A stretch of DNA of 17,826 nucleotides from Cyclobacteriaceae bacterium (lineage in GTDB: Bacteria > Bacteroidota > Bacteroidia > Cytophagales > Cyclobacteriaceae). A program made the position numbers and the translations under genes. The stretch is taken from contig JANYKP010000495.1 in assembly GCA_025358195.1 (NCBI GenBank), forward strand, positions 1 through 17,826, given 5' to 3'. The notes below the pieces were generated by a model. The model did not search any database and was not told where the DNA came from. It saw nothing but the letters and a program-made list of their open reading frames with translations. Positions 6,631-14,149 of this stretch are shown piece after piece; position 1 is the stretch's first letter; each line of letters opens with the position of its first letter.

Positions 6631-9501
6631 ATGAATATTGATCCTCATTATTCCGAAAAATTTGAATCTCGTCACATTGGTCCCGACTCCCGACAGGTAG
6701 CAGAAATGCTCACGGTAGTCAAGGCATCGTCTGTCGATCAATTGATTGACCAGACCGTGCCCGCCACCATCCGGCTCAAAAGCCCCCTGAATTTGCCGGC
6801 CGCCAAATCCGAGTTTGAATTTCTTAAAGAGTTCAAGAAAACAGTTTCGAAGAATAAAATCTTTCGGTCATTCATTGGAACAGGTTATTATAATACCATC
6901 ACGCCCGGCGTGATCTTGAGAAATGTGTTGGAAAACCCAGGATGGTACACAGCATACACACCTTACCAGGCGGAGATTGCGCAAGGCAGACTGGAGGCAC
7001 TGATAAATTTTCAGACCATGATCATCGACCTGACAGGATTGGAAATTGCTAATGCATCGCTACTGGACGAAGCTACCGCGGCGGCGGAGGCCATGCATTT
7101 ACTATACGCTTCCCGCAAAGGCACTAAAAAGAATGCAGTCAAATTTTTTGTTGATAGAAATGTATTCCCTCAAACGACCGATCTGCTAAAAACACGCTCC
7201 GCTCCGCTTGGAATTGAATTGGTCATTGGTGAGGTTGAGAAGCTGGACATCACGGAACCAGGTTTATTCGGTGTCTACATCCAAAACCCAAATAACAACG
7301 GAGCCATCCGGGACTTTACGTCTTTCATTGCATCGGCACACGAGAAAGAAATTTATGTGGTCATGGGCACGGATCTCATGAGCCTCGTGCTGATGAAGTC
7401 GCCGGGAGAAATGGGCGCCGATATTGCCGTGGGTTCTTCCCAGCGCTTTGGAGTACCCATGGGTTTCGGAGGACCGCACGCTGCATTCTTCGCAACACGT
7501 GATGAATTCAAACGGCTCATGCCCGGTCGTATCATCGGAGCTTCGGTGGATGCAAAAGGACATCCCGGCTACCGAATGGCGTTGCAAACAAGGGAACAAC
7601 ATATTCGCCGGGAGAAAGCAACTTCAAACATTTGCACCGCACAAGTGCTGCTTTCCGTGATGGCCGGTATGTACACTGTTTATCATGGACCAGAAGGTCT
7701 GAAGAAAATCGCGGGCAGGATCTATGGTCTTGCAAAAGTGCTCGAAAGTGAACTGAGAGAAATCGGCGTGAAGCAGGTGAATGAAAATTATTTCGATACG
7801 CTAAAAATCGCAGTTGAAGATAAAAATGCTATTGAGCGGGAAGCCGTGAACCACGAGATTAACTTCCGCTACTTTGCCGATAATCATATTGGCATTTCCC
7901 TGGACGAAACAACGTCGGTGGAAGATGTTTATAAAATCCTGTTGGTCATTGCCTCCGCATCACACAAGACCGCTCCCGGACGAGGAGCTGAAGGCGGGCG
8001 AATTAGCTGGCCAGATGCCTTGATCAGGAAATCTTCCTTCCTGACACATCCGGTATTCAATTCACATCACAGCGAACATGAAATGCTTCGCTATATCAAG
8101 AAGCTGGAGAACAAAGATCTTTCCATGGTGCATTCGATGATTTCACTGGGCTCCTGCACCATGAAGCTCAACGCTACAGCAGAAATGATTCCCGTTACCT
8201 GGCCAGAGCTAGGACAAATTCACCCTTTCGCACCGGGTAACCAGACCAAAGGGTACAATGATATGATCGGCCATCTTGAAATTTGGCTGAAAGAGATTAC
8301 AGGTTTCACGGGCATATCGTTGCAGCCTAACAGCGGAGCACAAGGAGAGTATGCAGGATTACTCGTGATACGCGCCTATCACCACAGACGGGGTGATCAT
8401 CACCGGAATATTTCGCTGATTCCCGCTTCTGCTCACGGCACGAACCCCGCAAGCGCCGTAATGGCAGGCATGGAAGTAGTGGTGGTGAAGTCGGATGAAG
8501 ATGGTAAGATTGATGTCACCGATCTTAAAGAGAAGGCGGAAAAGTATAAGGACAAGTTATCGTGCCTCATGGTGACGTATCCTTCCACCCACGGCGTGTT
8601 TGAAGAAGCCATAACAGACATCTGTGAAATCATTCATAAAAATGGTGGCCTCGTTTACATGGACGGCGCCAACATGAATGCCCAGGTAGGACTAACCTCG
8701 CCGGCCAATATAGGCGCCGACGTCTGCCATCTGAATTTGCATAAGACCTTCTGCATCCCACATGGCGGTGGTGGACCAGGAATGGGGCCCATCTGTGTGA
8801 ATGACAAATTAAAATCTTTTTTGCCCGGTCATCCGATTATAAAAACCGGTGGCCCCGATGCAATCACTGCGGTTTCTGCCGCTCCATGGGGAAGCGCCAG
8901 TATTCTTGCCATCTCGTATGCGTATATCGCCATGATGGGTGGAGATGGATTGACGAATGCAACAAAAATTGCCATCCTCAATGCCAATTATATTAAAGAA
9001 AGGCTGAATGGCCACTATAAAATTCTTTACACGGGATCACACGGACGTTGTGCTCATGAGATGATCGTAGACTGTCGTGATTTTAAGAAATCCGGAGTCG
9101 AAGTGGAAGACATCGCCAAACGACTGATGGATTATGGTTTCCATGCCCCGACCGTTTCATTTCCGGTAGCTGGCACCCTGATGATTGAGCCGACAGAAAG
9201 CGAGCCGAAAGAAGAACTCGACCGCTTTTGCGAAGCGCTTATTGAAATCCGAAATGAGATCCGTGAAGTAGAAGAGGGCAAACAAGACCGTGAGAATAAT
9301 GTCTTGAAGAATGCACCCCATACAGCGGCCGTCATTACAGCGGATGAGTGGACACTCCCCTACAGCCGGCAGAAGGCAGCCTACCCGTTACCGTTTGTGA
9401 AAGAGGCGAAGTTCTGGCCCAGCGTGAGCAGAATCGATAACGCGTATGGAGACCGGAATTTAGTGTGCAGTTGTTTGCCGATAGAGGAATATGTGAAATA
9501 A
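6631..9501 (+). CDS. gcvP: Glycine dehydrogenase (aminomethyl-transferring), P protein of the glycine cleavage system
   Basis: GcvP decarboxylates glycine with pyridoxal phosphate and transfers the aminomethyl group to the lipoyl arm of GcvH; with GcvT and Lpd this feeds one-carbon units into folate. From the ATG at 6631 it has 956 residues, typical of the undivided P protein. Visible landmarks are SRHIGP near the start, FIGTGYYNTITPGVI, TPYQAEIAQGRLEAL, the second-half SLGSCTMKLNA, SAHGTNPASA, and the PLP-binding lysine K705 in LHKTFCIPHGGGGPG. The frame is open further upstream to 6580, but those 17 residues have no family resemblance and the ATG is followed at once by the normal N-terminus. 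gcvT and gcvH are not in the window. sdaA, which consumes serine, lies 1.8 kb downstream. No exact TAnnTTTG box is seen before the gene, so read-through from ndk is possible. Confidence 0.96.
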   Translation: MNIDPHYSEKFESRHIGPDSRQVAEMLTVVKASSVDQLIDQTVPATIRLKSPLNLPAAKSEFEFLKEFKKTVSKNKIFRSFIGTGYYNTITPGVILRNVLENPGWYTAYTPYQAEIAQGRLEALINFQTMIIDLTGLEIANASLLDEATAAAEAMHLLYASRKGTKKNAVKFFVDRNVFPQTTDLLKTRSAPLGIELVIGEVEKLDITEPGLFGVYIQNPNNNGAIRDFTSFIASAHEKEIYVVMGTDLMSLVLMKSPGEMGADIAVGSSQRFGVPMGFGGPHAAFFATRDEFKRLMPGRIIGASVDAKGHPGYRMALQTREQHIRREKATSNICTAQVLLSVMAGMYTVYHGPEGLKKIAGRIYGLAKVLESELREIGVKQVNENYFDTLKIAVEDKNAIEREAVNHEINFRYFADNHIGISLDETTSVEDVYKILLVIASASHKTAPGRGAEGGRISWPDALIRKSSFLTHPVFNSHHSEHEMLRYIKKLENKDLSMVHSMISLGSCTMKLNATAEMIPVTWPELGQIHPFAPGNQTKGYNDMIGHLEIWLKEITGFTGISLQPNSGAQGEYAGLLVIRAYHHRRGDHHRNISLIPASAHGTNPASAVMAGMEVVVVKSDEDGKIDVTDLKEKAEKYKDKLSCLMVTYPSTHGVFEEAITDICEIIHKNGGLVYMDGANMNAQVGLTSPANIGADVCHLNLHKTFCIPHGGGGPGMGPICVNDKLKSFLPGHPIIKTGGPDAITAVSAAPWGSASILAISYAYIAMMGGDGLTNATKIAILNANYIKERLNGHYKILYTGSHGRCAHEMIVDCRDFKKSGVEVEDIAKRLMDYGFHAPTVSFPVAGTLMIEPTESEPKEELDRFCEALIEIRNEIREVEEGKQDRENNVLKNAPHTAAVITADEWTLPYSRQKAAYPLPFVKEAKFWPSVSRIDNAYGDRNLVCSCLPIEEYVK

Positions 9502-9502
9502 T

Positions 9503-9526
9503 GTGTTGACGTGTTGATGTGTTGAG
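9503..9526 (+). repeat. GTGTTGAN octamer repeat directly after gcvP
   Basis: Three perfect tandem copies of GTGTTGAN (9503-9510, 9511-9518, 9519-9526; last base C, T, G) start 2 nt after the gcvP stop codon, followed by a partial GTTGATTG. The facing gene has a related unit in its own sense direction after its stop codon. Confidence 0.85.
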
Positions 9527-9697
9527 GTTGATTGTGGCACAGGGGGATTACAGTTTTAATTTCTTAGGATCTTGGCGGGTGTCCTGGATAGTAAAACTCT
9601 TCATGTTTATTTTTCAATCGGATACAGCACGCAGCATCATTAAATATCGGGTTGGATTTACAAATCCGGACTCCGAAGAAGATCATCCTTCGAACCC

Positions 9698-9721
9698 GGT
9701 CGAGGATCGAAGATCCCGACC
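9698..9721. terminator. Bulged hairpin between gcvP and the M28 peptidase
   Basis: GGTCG, a bulged A, GGATC, a GAA loop, GATCC and CGACC form a 10-bp stem (9698-9721). Lying between convergent genes it could stop transcription from both sides, but no U-tract flanks it. It may equally be part of a REP-like dispersed repeat, as the adjoining GGATTT/AAATCC stem also suggests. Confidence 0.4.
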
Positions 9722-9782
9722 AGCGCTCCCTCCCAACCAGCTCTCCCAGTCTGATTTGCTACAAACGCTGCGCTTAAACGTA

Positions 9783-9822
9783 AACACCTTAACACCTTAA
9801 CACTTAAACACCTTAACACCTC
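9783..9822 (-). repeat. Octamer repeat directly after the M28 peptidase gene
   Basis: Read on the plus strand there are five AACAC-type units: AACACCTT (9783), AACACCTT (9791), AACACTT (9799), AACACCTT (9807) and AACACCTC (9815), the last overlapping the TGA stop codon. On the peptidase's own strand the unit reads AAGGTGTT, close to the GTGTTGAN unit after gcvP, so the two arrays form imperfect inverted repeats about 260 bp apart. Confidence 0.85.
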
Positions 9823-11191
9823 ACTTCAACCCATACCTGTCAATCAAATACACCAACGCCGCCATGGAGGCCGCACCCAATTCAAGTTCGCGCTTGTCCA
9901 CTTTGTCGAATGTGTCCTCGGAGGTGTGATGAAGACTGAAGTATCGTTGCGAATCGGGCAGGAAGCCGATGAGTGCAACACCCTGTTGAGCCAGCGGGCC
10001 GATGTCTGCGCCACCTCCCTCCTGACTGAAATCAGAAAGACCATACGGTTCAAGCAATGGCCTCCAGCTTTGGATTTTTTTCCTTGTTGAAGTATCCGCG
10101 CTGACGGTGAAGCCACGCGGGGTAAATCCACCACGGTCCGATTCGATAGCGGCAATGTGTTTCTCTTTATTTTTTGTGGCTAGTTCCGCATACTTCAGTC
10201 CGCCACGCAAACCGTTTTCTTCATTCATAAACATCACGGCGCGAATGGTACGCTTAGGCTGGTAGCCCATCGTACGCAAAATTCGCAATACCTCGATCGA
10301 CTGTACGCAACCGGCCCCATCATCGTGAGCGCCTTGTCCCAAATCCCATGAATCCAGGTGGCCGCCTATGATGATGATCTCGTCCTTGTACTCGCTGCCT
10401 TTTATTTCTCCGATCACATTAAAAGAAGGTGCGTCTTCCAATGTTTCACAATGGGACTCCAGATAAACCTGAATTTCCTTTTCTTCAACGAGAAGTTTAC
10501 TTAGCATATCGGCATGCCGTGTGCTTATCGCAAACGCCGGAATCTTTGCCAGGTTGGGTGCATAACGAAGTCCCCCCGTATGCGGATAGTCTTCCAGATT
10601 GGACCCCATCGAACGTACCAGCACCGCCTTCGCTCCATATTTTGCCGCTTCAGAGGCGCCGCTGCTACGTTGGTTCACGGCGCCACCATAGGCAGCAAAC
10701 GTATTGATCTTTGTTGGATCCATCGGGCGGCTGAAAAAAACTATTTTTCCTTGCACCGCTGCACCGAGCTTCGCGAGTTCTTCAAAACTTTTTACTTCCA
10801 CGATCGAAGCAGTGATTCCGTCGGGCCCTGTTCCTACCGATCCACCCAAGGCACAAACATTTACTGTAGTGGCCTCCCCTCTTTTTGTCCTGAGGATCCT
10901 GCCGATTTCTTTTTGTCCACGGACCCAATGTGGGACCATGACAGGCTGCAGCCACACAGAATCAAAACTGGCATCCTGCATTGCACGCTTACTCCATTCC
11001 ACTGCAGCTGCAGCACCCGGCGACCCACTCAGGCGCGAACCAATTTTGTTACTGAGATAGTCAAGCATTGAATACGATTGCCCTTCCGTCAAGGCTTTGT
11101 CATAAATCTGCCGGATGGTTGTTTCATCTTGTCGTTGCGACAGGCATAGCTGTGTAGAGGCTATGAGAAAACATGTTGTTAAAATTTTCAT
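9821..11191 (-). CDS. Secreted M28 family zinc metallopeptidase with PA insert, carboxypeptidase Q-like
   Basis: Predicted exported di-zinc exopeptidase of 456 residues from ATG 11191. The N-terminal MKILTTCFLIASTQLCLSQ is a signal peptide, probably cleaved just before the glutamine. Residues roughly 120-250 fit the protease-associated (PA) domain inserted in many M28 enzymes. The metal ligands are all visible: GGHLDSWDLGQGAHDDGAG (His, bridging Asp), MNEENGLRGG (catalytic Glu plus ligand Glu), ESDRGG (Asp) and HHTSEDTFDKV (His). The arrangement resembles carboxypeptidase Q (plasma glutamate carboxypeptidase), which releases residues from dipeptides or short peptides; the exact substrate cannot be told. 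No C-terminal sorting domain is present, so a periplasmic location is likely. It converges on gcvP and is divergent from sdaA. Freed amino acids could feed the neighbouring glycine/serine enzymes, but this is only an inference from position. Confidence 0.92.
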   Translation of the reverse strand: MKILTTCFLIASTQLCLSQRQDETTIRQIYDKALTEGQSYSMLDYLSNKIGSRLSGSPGAAAAVEWSKRAMQDASFDSVWLQPVMVPHWVRGQKEIGRILRTKRGEATTVNVCALGGSVGTGPDGITASIVEVKSFEELAKLGAAVQGKIVFFSRPMDPTKINTFAAYGGAVNQRSSGASEAAKYGAKAVLVRSMGSNLEDYPHTGGLRYAPNLAKIPAFAISTRHADMLSKLLVEEKEIQVYLESHCETLEDAPSFNVIGEIKGSEYKDEIIIIGGHLDSWDLGQGAHDDGAGCVQSIEVLRILRTMGYQPKRTIRAVMFMNEENGLRGGLKYAELATKNKEKHIAAIESDRGGFTPRGFTVSADTSTRKKIQSWRPLLEPYGLSDFSQEGGGADIGPLAQQGVALIGFLPDSQRYFSLHHTSEDTFDKVDKRELELGAASMAALVYLIDRYGLK

Positions 11192-11233
11192 AGGGTGGAT
11201 TGGCTATTATTCTCGTCTTGCTAAGCCCTCAAT

Positions 11234-11257
11234 TGCCACGGCCTTAAGGCCGTGGCA
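11234..11257. repeat. Perfect 24-nt palindrome between the M28 peptidase and sdaA
   Basis: The half-site TGCCACGGCCTT is followed directly by its reverse complement, with no loop, giving exact dyad symmetry over 24 nt. It lies 42 bp upstream of the peptidase ATG and 73 bp before the sdaA ATG, between divergent genes. It could be a shared operator or a dispersed palindromic unit. One copy is present in this window. Confidence 0.85.
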
Positions 11258-11276
11258 CGAATATAGAACTTTCCTC

Positions 11277-11309
11277 TAACGGAAATTGTAATACGTTAGC
11301 AATCCGTTA
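11277..11309 (+). promoter_or_regulatory. Inverted repeat overlapping the putative sdaA promoter (candidate operator)
   Basis: TAACGGA (11277-11283) and TCCGTTA (11303-11309) are 7-bp inverted half-sites 19 nt apart, with a further ATTG/CAAT symmetry just inside. They bracket the -33 TTG and touch the -7 box of the proposed promoter, so a dimeric regulator bound here would affect sdaA transcription. The regulator is unknown. Confidence 0.4.
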
Positions 11310-11315
11310 ACTTCG
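11286..11315 (+). promoter_or_regulatory. Candidate promoter for sdaA
   Basis: TTG (11286-11288), a 19-bp spacer and TAACTTCG (11308-11315) match the Bacteroidota consensus except one base in the -7 box (TAnnTTTG). The leader to the ATG at 11331 would be about 10 nt. Confidence 0.45.
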
Positions 11316-11330
11316 TAAACTTATAACACC

Positions 11331-12236
11331 ATGGCTTTTTTATTTGATTCATTTGAAGGGTGGAAACGCTACAGCGAGGAAAAAAAACTGTCGCTGGTAG
11401 ACGTGGTGCTGGAGTATGAAGAAGAACAAAAAGGACGAAGCGAAGCACAGATCTGGGAAGGGTTGAACACTGCCTGGATGGTGATGAAGGACGCGGTGCG
11501 AACGGGCCTTGAAGAAGATATGACCTCCCGCTCCGGCATGATTAACAACGGCGCAAAAAAAGTATATCGCTACCCCACAGCGGTTCTCTCAAAAGAGTTT
11601 CAGCAACTCATTTCCCGGGCGCTCGCAGCCAAGGAAGTTAACTCATGCATGGGCCGCATTGTGGCGGCGCCGACGGCCGGTGCCAGCGGCATCATGCCCG
11701 GTGTATTGTTTACGTTGCAAGAAATTCATCGGATTACGGATAAGAAAATACTGGAGGCCATGTTGCTGGCAGCCGGCATTGCGCTCATCATGGAACAGAA
11801 GGCTTCTATCTCCGGCGCGGTAGGCGGATGCCAGGCCGAGACCGGTACAGCAGCAGCCATGGGTTCAGGCGGAATTGTGTACTGCCTTGGAGGAGATACA
11901 GACCAGATATTTAATGCAGTGGCCATTACCGTTCAATGTATGTTGGGTCTCGTCTGTGATCCGGTCGCCGGTTTGGTGGAAGTGCCATGTGTGGTGCGCA
12001 ATGCCAGCGCTGCCGCCATTGCCAACAGCTCAGCACAAATCGCATTGGCCGATGTAAGCAGTGTGATACCCGTTGACGAAGTCATCGAAGCGATGGGCGA
12101 AATTGGCGCCAGCATGGAGACACGTTACAAAGAGACGGCGCTTGGTGGCCTGGCCGCTACACCTACCGCACAGCGCATTGCCAAGAAAGTTTTGATCCGG
12201 GATATTGAGATGTTGCCCGATGAAGGTGTGGGGTAA
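11331..12236 (+). CDS. sdaAA: L-serine ammonia-lyase, iron-sulfur type, alpha subunit
   Basis: This enzyme deaminates L-serine to pyruvate and ammonia using an oxygen-sensitive [4Fe-4S] cluster. The 301 residues correspond to the alpha (catalytic) domain. PTAGASGIMPGVL is the substrate-binding stretch, and three cysteines sit in the conserved cluster contexts: C167 in GGCQAETG, C209 in GLVCDPVAG and C220 in VEVPCVVRNA. No beta domain is fused to it and none lies beside it, so the beta subunit should be elsewhere in the genome. The start at ATG 11331 is clear (MAFLFDSFEGW). Together with gcvP this suggests active glycine and serine catabolism. The gene runs toward the outer-membrane protein gene and is followed by hairpin-forming repeats. 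Confidence 0.94.
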   Translation: MAFLFDSFEGWKRYSEEKKLSLVDVVLEYEEEQKGRSEAQIWEGLNTAWMVMKDAVRTGLEEDMTSRSGMINNGAKKVYRYPTAVLSKEFQQLISRALAAKEVNSCMGRIVAAPTAGASGIMPGVLFTLQEIHRITDKKILEAMLLAAGIALIMEQKASISGAVGGCQAETGTAAAMGSGGIVYCLGGDTDQIFNAVAITVQCMLGLVCDPVAGLVEVPCVVRNASAAAIANSSAQIALADVSSVIPVDEVIEAMGEIGASMETRYKETALGGLAATPTAQRIAKKVLIRDIEMLPDEGVG

Positions 12237-12240
12237 ATTT

Positions 12241-12311
12241 GGTAATCGGTAACCGGACAATCGGTAAGTCCGGTAACCAGTAATCAGACCGACTACCGAT
12301 CACCGATTACC
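12241..12311. repeat. GGTAATC-type repeats and nested hairpins between sdaA and the OMP gene
   Basis: The outer arms GGTAATCGGT (12241-12250) and ACCGATTACC (12302-12311) are a perfect 10-bp inverted pair. Inside, GGTAACCGGAC (12248-12258) and GTCCGGTAACC (12268-12278) form an 11-nt stem with one A/A mismatch and a 9-nt loop. Degenerate units around GGTAATC/CGGTAA start 4 nt after the sdaA stop, and on the other strand GGTAATCGGTGATCGGTAG starts 1 nt after the OMP stop. A bidirectional terminator role is plausible although no T-run follows. Confidence 0.75.
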
Positions 12312-12312
12312 A

Positions 12313-12909
12313 CTATTCATCCGCGCCAAATAATCTATATCCGAGCGACAATTGAAAGAGATTGTTTTTGGTCGTGGAGTCGGTGTTTCTGTCAACATCT
12401 GAAATTCCCAGGCAATAACGCGCGGTCACATTAAGTTTTAGGGGCAAATCAACGGTGCCACCAAAAACCAAGCTTAGATCCGTGCTGTTAAAATCACTTT
12501 TTGTATCAAACGTGCTGCCTCCTGACTCTTCTTTTGCGGAACCCAAAATTCCAAGTTGAGGACCTGCATGAAAGCTTAAAAAACGATTCACCTTGTAACG
12601 CAGCAGCACCGGAATCGAAATATATGTGAATTTATCTGTGTAGAGGGTGCCCGAAAAGTCAAGCATGGCGCCCTGCATTGAAACGAGCACCTCGGATTGA
12701 ATACCCACATGCTCCGAGAATAAGGCGATAACATAAATCCCTCCATGAAATCCGGTGAGGGATTGGATTCTCGTTGGAGCTCCAATTCCACGGATGCGTT
12801 GATTGGAAATATTAATTCCCGTTTTAAGACCGGCACGTATCTTTTGTGCTGATGTACTGGATATTAAACATGCCATCAATCCAACTGCCAAAACTATTTT
12901 TTTTATCAC
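12313..12909 (-). CDS. Outer-membrane beta-barrel protein (OmpA-like/porin-type fold)
   Basis: The frame is open from 13038, but residues before VIKKIV look non-coding and overlap the upstream gene. I therefore place the start at GTG 12909, giving 198 residues. The first 20 or so (KKIVLAVGLMACLISSTSA) form a clear signal peptide, cleaved before QK. The mature part has alternating amphipathic strands (AGLKTGINISN, HGGIYVIALF, IQSEVLVSMQGA, YISIPVLLRYKV, SFHAGPQLGILG, LSLVFGGTVDLPL, LFQLSLGYRLFG) typical of the PorT/OMP_b-brl_2 type of eight-stranded barrel in Bacteroidota. The specific role is unknown. The upstream sequence has a near-consensus TACGTTTTG (one extra T). It converges on sdaA. 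Confidence 0.8.
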   Translation of the reverse strand: MIKKIVLAVGLMACLISSTSAQKIRAGLKTGINISNQRIRGIGAPTRIQSLTGFHGGIYVIALFSEHVGIQSEVLVSMQGAMLDFSGTLYTDKFTYISIPVLLRYKVNRFLSFHAGPQLGILGSAKEESGGSTFDTKSDFNSTDLSLVFGGTVDLPLKLNVTARYCLGISDVDRNTDSTTKNNLFQLSLGYRLFGADE

Positions 12910-12985
12910 TTTTTCCCGGTTGAAAATGACTTGAACTGGTAACGATTCAACATCTGCAAAACGTAACGAAATGATTACTGGTGGA

Positions 12986-13441
12986 TCACTTGACAAAGTC
13001 CGGCACCGCTTCCCCGCCGACAAAATAGATAATCGCACTGAAAATCACCGCCCAGGCAGCCGCACTGATAAACATAAAAAAAATGATTTTATCTTTTGGA
13101 CTGCCTGAACTCACCGCCAGCAAGGTGCCGCCGATGGGTGTCAAAATAAGTGGTGTAAGAAATGCAATGCCCGTCAACCCGTACTTTTTCCAAATGCCGG
13201 CAAACCTGCGGTTGTTGGGCGTGAATCGCTTGCGTTTTTTAAAAAAACGACTCAGAAGTTTTGTTTTGATCCATTCTCCGGAATAGGTAAACGCTACCAC
13301 CATCGTCATCATGCCTGCTACTGTGACCAAAACGGTCGTCAGGAAATGAAGTCTTGCGGCAAACCCTCCCATAGGCCCAAGTATAAATTTGAGCATGCTG
13401 GCGAGAAACACAGGGATGGCCTTTAAAATTTCTTCTCCCAT
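12986..13441 (-). CDS. Small integral membrane protein, possibly Sm_multidrug_ex/DedA-like
   Basis: A 151-residue protein with about four hydrophobic segments: roughly 5-28, 33-54, 87-110 and 116-142. A very basic cytoplasmic loop (KTKLLSRFFKKRKRFTPNNRR, shown in part) separates the second and third. The third segment contains GLTGIAFLTPLILTPIGG, a proline/glycine re-entrant-like pattern seen in small multidrug export and SNARE-associated (DedA) proteins; this resemblance is weak and no transport activity should be assumed. The ATG at 13441 lies 1 nt after the upp stop codon, so the two genes are almost surely cotranscribed and translationally coupled. A link to uracil uptake or membrane homeostasis cannot be decided. 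Confidence 0.75.
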   Translation of the reverse strand: MGEEILKAIPVFLASMLKFILGPMGGFAARLHFLTTVLVTVAGMMTMVVAFTYSGEWIKTKLLSRFFKKRKRFTPNNRRFAGIWKKYGLTGIAFLTPLILTPIGGTLLAVSSGSPKDKIIFFMFISAAAWAVIFSAIIYFVGGEAVPDFVK

Positions 13442-13442
13442 A

Positions 13443-14087
13443 TCACTTTGGCCCGAAACTTAAATCACCCGCATCGCCTAGGCCCGGCACAATGTAAAAC
13501 CTGGAGTTCAGTTTTTCATCGATGGAGAACGTCCACAAGGTGGCTGGCAGTTTTATATTTTTTTTCAGATAGTCGATGCCCTCCGGTGCTGCGATGACGG
13601 AAGCAAGGTGCACCTGACTGGGTTTCCCCCTGCTGAGCAATGAAGTTATGGCGTCAGCCACAGACCGGCCGGTCGCGAGCATCGTATCCACCAGAATAAC
13701 TGTTTTTCCTTCCAGGCGGGGGGTTGCGAGGTAATCTGTCTGGATGGTGATTTTTGAATTCCCCTCTACACGATAAGAGCTGATGAAGCCGGTTTCTGCC
13801 TTATCGAATACACGTTGAAATCCTTCCAGGAAAGGCAACCCTGCCCGCATAATCGTAACCAGCACAATATCAGTAGCCGGCAGGTGCATCAATTTCTTTC
13901 CCAATGGTGTCTTTATATCCGTTGGCCGGTAGGTCAATTTCTGTGAAATCTCATACGCCATTATCTGACCTAACCGTAGTAGGTTATGGCGAAAACGGAG
14001 CCGGTCTTTCTGGATATTCACGTCCCTCAATTCAGCAAGAAATTGGTTAGCGACAGAATTCTGCTTCCCCAGGTTGTAGACAGTCAT
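13443..14087 (-). CDS. upp: Uracil phosphoribosyltransferase
   Basis: Upp joins uracil to PRPP to give UMP, the one-step uracil salvage route. The 214 residues fit the family. The PRPP-binding loop VILVDTMLATGRS is at 130-142, MRAGLPFLEG (80-89) is the second conserved segment, and YIVPGLGDAGDLSFG (198-212) is the uracil-binding C-terminal motif. ATG at 14087 (MTVYNLG) follows an A/T-rich leader. A possible weak -7 box TAAATTTC lies roughly 30 nt upstream. It is followed 1 nt later by the small membrane protein gene. With udk in the same window, both pyrimidine salvage entries are covered. Confidence 0.96.
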   Translation of the reverse strand: MTVYNLGKQNSVANQFLAELRDVNIQKDRLRFRHNLLRLGQIMAYEISQKLTYRPTDIKTPLGKKLMHLPATDIVLVTIMRAGLPFLEGFQRVFDKAETGFISSYRVEGNSKITIQTDYLATPRLEGKTVILVDTMLATGRSVADAITSLLSRGKPSQVHLASVIAAPEGIDYLKKNIKLPATLWTFSIDEKLNSRFYIVPGLGDAGDLSFGPK

Positions 14088-14149
14088 GAAATGTTTTTAA
14101 AAAAGAAATTTATAAAGAAGCTTGTGGTATTGGAACAATTACAAAAAAA

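Larger units (their letters stand above)
9502..9820. other. 319-bp convergent intergenic region with repeats and hairpins, no gene
   Basis: This gap lies between the 3' ends of gcvP (+) and the M28 peptidase (-). It begins and ends with short tandem repeats (separate entries) and holds two hairpins: GGATTT-AC-AAATCC at 9654-9667, and the stronger bulged stem at 9698-9721. A 93-codon frame at 9519-9800 crosses all of these, has no recognisable composition and is not accepted as a gene. Confidence 0.7.

Noticed and set aside
9519..9800. 93-codon frame in the gcvP/M28 gap
   Set aside because: It runs through the repeats and hairpins, has no family resemblance and no promoter; treated as non-coding.
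9503..9822. Short repeats considered as a CRISPR array
   Set aside because: The units are 7-8 nt, contiguous, without spacers, and no cas gene is near.
10514..11071. Plus-strand open frame of 185 codons opposite the M28 peptidase
   Set aside because: Rich in C, H, R and P with no coherent secondary structure, fully antisense to a gene with all metal ligands intact.
12910..13038. N-terminal extension of the outer-membrane protein from GTG 13038
   Set aside because: It would put 43 residues before the signal peptide and overlap the preceding gene.
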